DNA from: Desulfuromonadaceae bacterium | Lineage (GTDB): Bacteria; Desulfobacterota; Desulfuromonadia; Desulfuromonadales; Desulfuromonadaceae | Assembly: GCA_016936455.1 (NCBI GenBank) | Contig: JAFGXV010000029.1 | Coordinates: forward strand, 57,717-121,716 | Length of the DNA: 64,000 nt | Reading direction: 5' to 3' | Shown here: positions 53,292 to 60,700 of the stretch, piece after piece | Position numbering within the stretch: the first letter of the stretch is position 1 | Layout: each line of letters starts with the position of its first letter | The notes under the pieces: generated by a model | Seen by the model: only the letters and a program-made list of their open reading frames with translations | Databases searched by the model: none | Told to the model about the DNA's origin: nothing | Position numbers and translations under genes: made by a program

Positions 53292-54026
53292 TCAAACTTC
53301 TGACGAAAAATCCTGCTGCCCCAAAAAACGGAACAAGTCCAGATGACTGCCGCGGAAATCTGCCCGAAAGGGGCTTTCCCGTTCGATCAGCCAGGTGTCG
53401 ACCAGAAAGGTCGTCATCCCCAATTCCGCTGCGGCCAAGTCGTGCAGGGTATCATTGCCGACCATGAGGCACTGGTCGGGGCGTTTGTCAATCTCAGACA
53501 AAATATCGAAGAAGTACCCTGCAGCGGGTTTGCAATAACGGCTATTTTCAAAGCTGGTCACCCACCGGTAAGGAAAATCACCGATACCACCCCATTGGAG
53601 CCGAGCTTCGACGAGCGGACGGGAAAAAACCGGATTGGTGGCGATCACCACATCAAGACCACGCCGGGCACAGCGCTCTAGCAGACGCGGTGCCAGAGCT
53701 AGCGGCTGAATCAGCGGGCGCAGATCCGTCATGTGGCGCTGATAAAAGCATGCCAGCCCCGCCAGAAAATCCGCTGCTGAAAGACCAAAATCCTCCTGCG
53801 CGACGGCACAGAAATATTCCTCATTCGTTTGAGCACCATCACTGCCCCGCAAGCGATCCATGGTGCGACGGATCATCCTCTCGGCAAAATAATCCGCGAC
53901 AACAGGCTGAGGAAGACAATCGGCCAGCGACTTCAGGTAGCGTGGCACAAACTGGTACATATCGACGTTCAAAAGCGTTCCGTCGAGATCGAATAAAACG
54001 GTGTCAATGTGGGTCAGATCGGCCAT
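53292..54026 (-). CDS. HAD-superfamily hydrolase
   Basis: A 244-residue HAD phosphatase. Motif I is TVLFDLDGTLLNVD at residues 9-22, motif II is VVIATNPVFS near 125, the lysine is in SRYCKPAAGYF near 163, and motif III is MVGNDTLHDLAAAELG near 182. A cap of about 90 residues sits between I and II, with DRLRGSDGAQTNEEYFCAVA. The substrate is unknown. Motif III has GND rather than GD, as in a subset of HAD enzymes. The gene starts 15 nt after the terminator at 54041, so it is probably read only by read-through or a weak own promoter. Confidence 0.83.
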   Translation of the reverse strand: MADLTHIDTVLFDLDGTLLNVDMYQFVPRYLKSLADCLPQPVVADYFAERMIRRTMDRLRGSDGAQTNEEYFCAVAQEDFGLSAADFLAGLACFYQRHMTDLRPLIQPLALAPRLLERCARRGLDVVIATNPVFSRPLVEARLQWGGIGDFPYRWVTSFENSRYCKPAAGYFFDILSEIDKRPDQCLMVGNDTLHDLAAAELGMTTFLVDTWLIERESPFRADFRGSHLDLFRFLGQQDFSSEV

Positions 54027-54040
54027 GTTCCCTATTCCAA

Positions 54041-54079
54041 AAAAAAAGGAGGCGCCAACAGGGGCTGCCTCCTTTTTTT
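54041..54079. terminator. Terminator downstream of the cytochrome gene
   Basis: AAAAAAAGGAGGC (54041-54053) pairs with GCCTCCTTTTTTT (54067-54079) around a 13-nt loop. The A and T flanks allow function on either strand. On the minus strand it closes the cytochrome transcript. Confidence 0.82.
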
Positions 54080-54098
54080 CTTTCTTCAGCGAAAACGC

Positions 54099-54425
54099 TT
54101 ACTTGCTGTGGCAGGCCTTACAAGCGTTCATGTCTTCTACCTGCTCATGGCAACCACCGCACAGGCCATGGCCATCGGCCATGCTGGAAATAGTGATCGT
54201 GGCAGGCTCACCCTTGTGGCAGCTGCTGCAATCCTGATCCAGCGCATCCTTGTGCATATTGTGATCAAATTTGACATCGCCCTTGGTCGCGCCGGTATAC
54301 TTGTAGACACCTTCCGGCAGAACTTCAACTTTAGCGATGGGAGAATTGGTTCCATCCTGCTGAGCCAGGAAAACGGGAACAAACGCAACAACAACGGCCA
54401 GAACCGCAAACAACAGATTTTTCAT
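54099..54425 (-). CDS. Triheme cytochrome c7 (PpcA-like)
   Basis: A 108-residue exported protein. It has a signal peptide or anchor (about 4-22), an N-terminal stretch of about 27 residues and a c7 core with three CxxCH motifs: CSSCH, CGGCH and CKACH. The distal His ligands are in KFDHNMH (two) and MADGHGLC. It closely follows the PpcA layout of Geobacter and should move electrons in the periplasm for metal or sulfur respiration. The ATG at 54425 has GAAGGAG upstream at better spacing than the GTG at 54434. It has its own promoter and terminator. Confidence 0.92.
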   Translation of the reverse strand: MKNLLFAVLAVVVAFVPVFLAQQDGTNSPIAKVEVLPEGVYKYTGATKGDVKFDHNMHKDALDQDCSSCHKGEPATITISSMADGHGLCGGCHEQVEDMNACKACHSK

Positions 54426-54484
54426 CCACCTCACTCCTTCTTTCGAAAAAACATAGCAATGTTCATTGAAACGACCAGCACCCT

Positions 54485-54513
54485 GTTCTACATCGAACTT
54501 ATGGCGATGTCAA
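54485..54513 (-). promoter_or_regulatory. Promoter of the cytochrome c7 gene
   Basis: On the minus strand TTGACA (54508-54513), a 17-nt spacer and TAGAAC (54485-54490). Leader about 55 nt to the ATG at 54425. Perfect -35, 4/6 at -10. Confidence 0.5.
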
Positions 54514-54608
54514 TTCAAGATTTCCAACGCCAAAGTTAATTTCTCGCCCTGAACACATTGTTTCTGCTTATTTTTCCCTGACCGCTTTTCTCCATCGTCG
54601 CATCCGGA

Positions 54609-54614
54609 TATAAT
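54609..54614 (+). promoter_or_regulatory. Candidate -10 box of the ferritin-VIT gene
   Basis: A perfect TATAAT at 54609-54614, 59 nt before the ATG at 54673. No good -35 is seen at 17 nt upstream (TTTTCT), so activation by a protein is possible. Confidence 0.4.
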
Positions 54615-54672
54615 TGCCCGGTTCATTCCCATCGAAACTTTTTTCAACCCATGACAAGGAGGTTGATTCCAC

Positions 54673-55542
54673 ATGACCCATGAAACCCGCAACTATCTGC
54701 TCAGCCTGCAGAAGAACGAGATTACCGAGCACCACATTTACCAGCGCCTGGCGCGATCCATCCGCTGCCGCGACAATGCCGCGGTTCTGCAAAAAATTGC
54801 CGACGAGGAATTGCGGCACGCCCAGATCTGGCAGCAGCACACCCAGACAGCCGTTGAGCCCGACCGGATCAAAATCTGGTTTTTCACCCTCATCAGCCTG
54901 GTCTTCGGCTTCACCTTCGGCATGAAACTGATGGAACGCGGCGAGGTCGGAGCTCAGTCCAACTATCGCCAGCTCAGCGAAGAGTTTCCTGAAGCGGCCC
55001 AGATCGCCCAGGAGGAAAAAGAGCACGAAACCCAGCTGCTGGCATTGCTGGATGAGGAGCGGCTGCGCTATATCGGCTCCATCGTTCTCGGCCTCAACGA
55101 TGCGCTGGTGGAACTGACCGGGGTTCTGGCCGGCCTGACCCTGGCGCTGCAGAATACCCAGCTGATTGCCATGAGCGGCCTCATCACCGGCATCGCCGCC
55201 TCCCTTTCCATGGCCAGTTCGGAATACCTGTCCATGAAATCGGAAAGCAGCACGGACAGCCACCCTCTCAAAGGCGCCATCTACACCGGCTGCGCCTACA
55301 TCACCACGGTTATCCTGCTGGTGCTGCCATTCCTGTTGTTCAGTCACTACATTTTCTGCCTGATGCTGAGCCTGACGACCGCGGTACTGATTATTGCCGG
55401 CTTCAACTACTATGTTTCCGTCGCCCAGGACGTCCCCTTCCGCGGGCGGTTCTATGAAATGGCGGCCATCAGCCTCGGCGTAGCCGGTCTGAGCTTTGTC
55501 ATCGGCTATCTGGTCCGCATCTTTCTCGGTGTTGACATTTAA
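54673..55542 (+). CDS. Ferritin-like / VIT1 iron-manganese transporter fusion (Erv-VIT)
   Basis: A 289-residue protein. Residues 1-135 form a ferritin-like (rubrerythrin) domain with metal-site motifs ITEHHIYQRLA, EELRHAQIW and EEKEHETQLL. A hydrophobic helix (about 70-88, FFTLISLVFGFTFGMKLM) lies inside it. Residues 135-289 are a VIT1/CCC1-type domain, with GLNDALVELTGVLAGLTLAL and SSEYLSMKSE, the usual metal-path signatures, and about four helices. The fusion resembles MbfA/Erv-VIT iron exporters. AAGGAGG lies upstream of the ATG. Sits back to back with the cytochrome c7 gene. Confidence 0.9.
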   Translation: MTHETRNYLLSLQKNEITEHHIYQRLARSIRCRDNAAVLQKIADEELRHAQIWQQHTQTAVEPDRIKIWFFTLISLVFGFTFGMKLMERGEVGAQSNYRQLSEEFPEAAQIAQEEKEHETQLLALLDEERLRYIGSIVLGLNDALVELTGVLAGLTLALQNTQLIAMSGLITGIAASLSMASSEYLSMKSESSTDSHPLKGAIYTGCAYITTVILLVLPFLLFSHYIFCLMLSLTTAVLIIAGFNYYVSVAQDVPFRGRFYEMAAISLGVAGLSFVIGYLVRIFLGVDI

Positions 55543-55566
55543 ATCCGGCAACAGGAGAAAATACCC

Positions 55567-56043
55567 ATGGACGCCATCCAGAACCTGCTCGACTTCATGC
55601 AGCCCCAGTGTGGCCAGGAAATCCACGTCGGTCCCTGGCTGGAGATCACCCAGCAGCGCATCAATGATTTCGCGGCGGTCACCGGCGATGAGCAGTGGAT
55701 CCACACGGACCCCCAGCGGGCGGCCCAGGAATCGCCCTACGGCACGACCATCGCCCACGGCTATCTGACCCTCTCCCTGTTGCCCTACCTGACCCAGAGC
55801 AACCATCCCGACTTTTTCCAGAAAAACTATCCGGGCATGAAGATGCGGGTCAACTACGGCCTGAACCGTCTGCGTTTCCCGGCACCAGTGGTGGCCGGCA
55901 GCCGCATTCGCGCCCATACGGTTCTGAAGAGTGCGCAACCCGTCGGCAATGCCGTTGAGGTCATTTACAGTATCAGCGTTGAAATTGAGGGACAGGACAA
56001 GCCTGGCTGCGTGGCCGAGTTTGTCGCCCGACTCTATGCCTGA
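55567..56043 (+). CDS. MaoC-family (R)-specific enoyl-CoA hydratase
   Basis: A 158-residue hot-dog-fold protein. ITQQRINDFAAVTGDEQWIH near residues 29-48 is the R-hydratase motif with the catalytic Asp and His, followed by SPYGTTIAHGYLTLSLLP. A second motif MRVNYGLNRLRFPAPV is typical of the MaoC-like dehydratase subgroup linked to lipid or PHB metabolism. AGGAG precedes the ATG, and the gap to the VIT gene is 24 nt, so co-transcription is possible. Confidence 0.9.
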   Translation: MDAIQNLLDFMQPQCGQEIHVGPWLEITQQRINDFAAVTGDEQWIHTDPQRAAQESPYGTTIAHGYLTLSLLPYLTQSNHPDFFQKNYPGMKMRVNYGLNRLRFPAPVVAGSRIRAHTVLKSAQPVGNAVEVIYSISVEIEGQDKPGCVAEFVARLYA

Positions 56044-56088
56044 GGCGGCGTTCCGTGCGAATAAACAGTCTCCGGAATGCTGTACAGC

Positions 56089-56118
56089 TTGACGAAACCG
56101 CCAGCGAACGTTCAAAAT
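56089..56118 (+). promoter_or_regulatory. Candidate promoter of the XRE-cupin gene
   Basis: TTGACG at 56089-56094, an 18-nt spacer and CAAAAT at 56113-56118; leader about 48 nt. The -35 is 5/6, the -10 4/6. Confidence 0.35.
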
Positions 56119-56171
56119 AGGCAGATATCTTTTTTCATCCCTGCCTTCCTTCAACGCTGGAACCGATTACC

Positions 56172-56765
56172 ATGGAAAATATTCGCGACGAAGTCAAAGA
56201 TCTGCAGATCGGCATGAAAATTCGCAATTTCCGTCAGGATCGCCGCCTGACACTGCAGGATGTTGCTGACAAGACCGGGCTGTCCAAGCCCCTGCTGTCG
56301 CAGATCGAAAACAACCAGGTCATCCCGCCGCTGGCGACCCTGCTGCGCATTGCCAAGGCGTTCGGCATTACCCTGAACTGCTTCTTTGAAGACGAGCGCG
56401 ATGAGACCAAGTGCATCCTCATCCGCGCCGGCGAGCAGCGGACCCGCCAGCTGCGGGTTCAACATGACCATCGCCCGCAGCCCTACACCTACAACTCCCG
56501 GGCTTACGGCAAAACCCGTCACAAGATGGAACCGTTCGACATCGAGTTTTTTGCCCGTGAATGGAGCGACGAGCTGCTGGTACGCCACGAAGGCGAAGAA
56601 TTTCTCTTTCTGCTGGAAGGAGAAGTCGAATTCCGCCACGGCGACCAGACCTTTCGCCTGCGCCCCGGCGACTCGGTCTATTACGACTCGACAGAGCCCC
56701 ACGGCTATATTGCCGTCAGCGAGGTCCAGCCCCGCGGTCTGGCCGTTCTGTACTCCAAAAACTGA
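56172..56765 (+). CDS. XRE-family regulator with cupin sensor domain
   Basis: A 197-residue transcription factor of the PuuR/SutR type. An XRE helix-turn-helix fills about 15-70 (IRNFRQDRRLTLQDVADKTG, then SKPLLSQIENNQ). A C-terminal cupin (about 110-190) has EFLFLLEGEVEFRHGDQTF and LRPGDSVYYDSTEPHGY, which would bind a small ligand or metal. Its target is unknown. It lies between the MaoC hydratase and elbB, with gaps that suggest separate regulation. Confidence 0.9.
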   Translation: MENIRDEVKDLQIGMKIRNFRQDRRLTLQDVADKTGLSKPLLSQIENNQVIPPLATLLRIAKAFGITLNCFFEDERDETKCILIRAGEQRTRQLRVQHDHRPQPYTYNSRAYGKTRHKMEPFDIEFFAREWSDELLVRHEGEEFLFLLEGEVEFRHGDQTFRLRPGDSVYYDSTEPHGYIAVSEVQPRGLAVLYSKN

Positions 56766-56842
56766 CCCTGAGACAAGCGGGCTGTTTCGGCTGAAAGATC
56801 AGCCCCTGTGCGATTCTATTTGATGAACCCAAGGAGGAAAAC

Positions 56843-57511
56843 ATGGCTAAAGTTGGTGTGGTATTGGCAGGATGTGGCGTATACGACGGCAGCGAAATCC
56901 ACGAGGCTGTCATCAGCCTGCTGGCTCTGGACCGGGCGGGAGCAGAAATCTGCTGCGTGGCGCCCAACGGTCCGCAGATGCATGTGGTCAACCATCTGAC
57001 CGGCGAAGTCAGCGAAGGCGAATCCCGCAACATTCTGGTGGAGGCGGCACGCATCGCCCGTGGCAAGATTGCCGATCTGGTCGGTGTCAGTGCTGCCGAC
57101 TTCGATGCGATCGTCATTCCCGGTGGGTTCGGTGCCGCCAAGAACCTGTGCGACTTCGCGGTCAAAGGGCCGGACTGCTGCGTCCACCCCGAAGTCGCGC
57201 GCCTGATCCGCGAAATGGTCGTCGCCGGCAAACCCGTTGGCGCCATCTGCATCGCACCGGCGCTGCTGGCCGCCATCCTGGGCGAGGACCAGAAATCCCC
57301 CGAAGTCACGATCGGCACCGACAGTGGCACCGCCGCGGCCCTGACCGCCATGGGTGCGAAGCATGTCAACTGCGCTGTGGACGACTGCGTGGTCGACCGT
57401 CGGCTGAAACTGGTCACCACGCCCGCCTACATGCTGGCCGGCTCGATCGCCGAAGCCGCTCAGGGCATTGAAAAGGCCATCAAAACGTTGCTCGAACTGG
57501 TTGGGCATTAA
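56843..57511 (+). CDS. elbB: ElbB glyoxalase III-like DJ-1/PfpI protein
   Basis: A 222-residue DJ-1/PfpI-superfamily protein. It starts KVGVVLAGCGVYDGSEIHEA, the ElbB hallmark, and has VIPGGFGAAKNLCDFA and the nucleophile Cys in GAICIAPALLA near 137. The C-terminal DDCVVDRRLKLVTTPAYML is also typical. ElbB (YhbL) is linked to isoprenoid output and weak glyoxalase activity in E. coli. AAGGAGG precedes the ATG. It precedes the gltB promoter. Confidence 0.93.
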   Translation: MAKVGVVLAGCGVYDGSEIHEAVISLLALDRAGAEICCVAPNGPQMHVVNHLTGEVSEGESRNILVEAARIARGKIADLVGVSAADFDAIVIPGGFGAAKNLCDFAVKGPDCCVHPEVARLIREMVVAGKPVGAICIAPALLAAILGEDQKSPEVTIGTDSGTAAALTAMGAKHVNCAVDDCVVDRRLKLVTTPAYMLAGSIAEAAQGIEKAIKTLLELVGH

Positions 57512-57521
57512 CCTCCAGGGC

Positions 57522-57550
57522 GTGCCACAATCTGAAAAATCCGCTATACT
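57522..57550 (+). promoter_or_regulatory. Candidate promoter of gltB
   Basis: GTGCCA at 57522-57527, a 17-nt spacer and TATACT at 57545-57550. The -10 is 5/6. Transcription should start at about 57557, at the edge of the hairpin below. Confidence 0.5.
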
Positions 57551-57557
57551 TTGTCCG

Positions 57558-57702
57558 CGCAGATCAGCTGACGCTGATCTGCGTCGGGCAGGCCCCTCAT
57601 CGTACCCCTTTGCCAGCCCCGACGCAGGGTCCTTGCTTTAACGCCCCTGCCCGTCGTTATCCACCGAAAACGAATCCGGCTATCTTTTTTCAGGAGCATG
57701 CC
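57558..57702 (+). promoter_or_regulatory. Structured 5' leader of gltB
   Basis: The first 26 nt form a perfect 11-bp hairpin: CGCAGATCAGC (57558-57568), loop TGAC, GCTGATCTGCG (57573-57583). GCGTCGGG (57581-57588) can instead pair with CCCGACGC further on near 57617-57624, and CGTCGGGCAG can pair with CTGCCCGTCG near 57646-57655 with one mismatch. Overlapping pairings suggest an attenuator or ligand-sensing leader of about 145 nt. A T-rich TATCTTTTTT lies near 57681, just before the RBS AGGAG. No known riboswitch is recognised. Confidence 0.55.
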
Positions 57703-60700
57703 ATGCCATCCTCGCCAACTGCCTCGTCCCCTGACTTTTGCGGTCTGACCCCGACGGAACGTGATGCCTGCGCCATCATCGGCTATTTCAACAAAAGCGG
57801 CCGCCCCAGCCACAGCAATGTGCAGCGCGCCATCGACGGCCTGATCAAAATGGGCCACCGTGCCGGTGAAATCGGTGGCGAAGGCGATGGCTGCGGCATT
57901 CTCACCGACATTCCGCGGCAGCTATGGCGCGAAATTCTTGCGCAGGAAGGTCAGTCCCCTGAGCTGGTTGACGATCCCGGCTTTGCTGTCGGGCATCTGT
58001 TGGTCCCGCAGGAAGCCCTGAGCGCAGATGAGCAGCTGCTGACACGCATTCTCAGCCTGGTCGGCCGTCGCGGGGGCAAGCTGCTGCTTGAACGACACAG
58101 CCAGGTCCGTTCCGAAGCCCTGTCGAGTATGGCGCGTGTAAGCGAACCCCTCTTCTGGCAGCTGGCCCTGCAGATGACGGCACCCGATCCGGACAGGGAG
58201 CTTTACCAGTTACAGGTGGAAATCGAGCAGCAATTTGCCGTCCATGTCGCCTCCCTCTCCAATCGCGTCACGGCGTACAAAGTGCACGGGGCCCCGGAGA
58301 TTTTGCGCCTGTACTATCCGGAACTCAAACGCAAGGAATTTCTTTCCGCTAACACCATCGGCCACAGCCGCTTTTCCACCAATACGCTGCCCACGGTACT
58401 GCGCGCCCAGCCCTTCAGCCTGCTCGGGCACAATGGTGAAATCAACACCATCGGTCGGCTGCGCGAAGAAGCCCGCCAACTCGGCTTGCCCCTGTGCGAC
58501 GGCGGCAGCGATTCGCAGGATCTCAATCGCACCCTGGAGGGACTGATTCACCAGCAGGGATTCGGCCTTTACGAAGCGATGGAAATCTGCTTTCCACCCA
58601 TTTTCAGCGAAGTGGAAAAGCTGCCGCCCCGCCAGCAGCAGGCCTATGAATTGCTGCGCCGTTTTTTTGCCGCCAGCGCCCAGGGACCGGCCGCGATTAT
58701 CAGTCGCTGGCAGGATGAATGCGTCTTCAGCGTTGATGCCATGGGGCTACGCCCGTTGTGGGTCGGAGAAACCAGCGAAGAATACTTTGCCTCGTCCGAA
58801 GCCGGGGTGGTGTCGCAGGAAGAGATTCTGGCGGACCCCAAGGTTCTGGCGCCCGGAGAAAAACTCGCCCTGCGCCTGCGACCCGGCGAAGGCATTGAAC
58901 GGATCGAGCATGAGCAGCTGCGCCAGCTGGTTGCAGAACGTCTGCGCCGCCACACCCGCTTTTCACTGCACGAAAAGGTCGTGACCGCGGCAGCCGAACT
59001 CCCCGAGGCGAGCGCCGACAGGACAACACCACGCTTCCAGCGCAATGGCGCGCTGCTGCGCGACAACCTGCTCAGCGGATTTGCCTGGAAACGCAGCGAC
59101 CTGCTGAACCTCAGAGAAATCCTGAAGCAGGGGCAGGAACCCATTGCCTCGCTGGGTTATGATGGCCCGCTGGCGGCCCTGGCGCTGACTCATCAGAATC
59201 TGGCCGACTATTTCAAGGAACAGGTCGCCGTGGTCACCAACCCGGCGATTGATCGTGAGCGGGAAGCCGAACACTTTTCGACCCGGGTTTTCATCGGCCC
59301 CCGCCCGAGCTGGCAGGGGCGGCAAAACTCCGTCGTCAGCCTTGCAGCCCCCCTGCTGGCCGGAGGGCTGCGACAGGGTCCGAGCGGTTCCCATCACCAG
59401 CTGGCCCAGCGCCACGGCCTGTGTACCCTTGAAGGACTGCTCAATGCCTTTACCAGCGGCAAGCGCCGCCATTACCGGCTGCTGAACTGCACGCTGAAGC
59501 GGGAAGAAAACCTGTCCCAAGCCCTGGAGCGCCTCTGCACGGAAGGTCTTGACGCGGTTCGACGCGGCTGCCCCCTGCTGCTGCTGGATGACAGCAGCGT
59601 ATTTACCACGGGCCATCATTTTATCGATCCGGCGCTGGTGCTCGCCCGCCTGCACAAACAGCTGCGCGAGGAGCAGACGGCTGACGGCAGCTCGTTACGC
59701 CGCAAAACCAGCCTGGTGGTGCGCTCCGGCGCGCTGCGCAATCTGCACGACCTGATGTTTCATATCGCCATGGGTGCCGACGCCCTGTGCCCCTATCTGA
59801 TGTGGGAACAGGCCAATGAGGTGGCCGACGGTATGGCGCGCCTGCTGCCGGTGCTGTGCCGCGGCATCGAAAAGGTCATGTCGACCATGGGAACCCATGA
59901 AATCGGCGGCTACGGCCGCTACTTTGCCGCCATCGGTCTGGCACCGGAACTGGTCGCGATGTTTGAAACGCCGAATTTCTGCGGTTCAACCCGGGGCGGC
60001 CTCACGCTGGAGCGCCTGGAGCAAAACCAGCGCGGACGCTTCGCCATCGCCCGCAGCCGGAAGAAGGAATCGCCCCCGGTCCAGTTCCGGCTCTATCCGC
60101 AGATCTGGAAGAACATCTCGGCGGTTGCCAAGATGGAAGAGAGCTATACCGATCTGTCGCAGCGCATCCGCAACCTGGAACAGGAGCACCCGCTGGCGAT
60201 CCGCCACCTGCTCGACTTCAGCTATCCCGGCGAACTGCGCATCGACCCGCAGGAGGTGGACACCGGCATCGGTGACCATGACTATCCGTTCCTGATCTCG
60301 GCCATGAGCTTCGGCTCCCAGAGCGAAACCGCATTCCGCATCTATGCCGAAGCCGCGCGCAAGCTGAATATCATCTGCATGAACGGCGAAGGCGGCGAGA
60401 TTCCGGACATGCTCGGCCAATACCGCAAAAACCGTGGGCAGCAGATCGCGTCGGGCCGCTTCGGTGTGCACATGGACCTGCTCAATTCCGCCGACTTTCT
60501 CGAAATCAAGGTCGGCCAGGGGGCCAAGCCCGGCGAAGGTGGCCATCTACCCGGCTTCAAAGTGACGGCGAAGATTGCGGCGGCGCGCAACGCCAGCGAA
60601 GGTGTTACGCTGATTTCGCCGTCCAACAACCATGATATCTATTCAATTGAGGATCTGGCCCAGATTATCGAAGAACTGCGCACCGCCAATCCGCGCGCCA

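Noticed and set aside
54568..56154. A 528-codon open frame on the minus strand opposite the ferritin-VIT and MaoC genes
   Set aside because: Crosses two genuine genes and their ribosome sites; no family signature.
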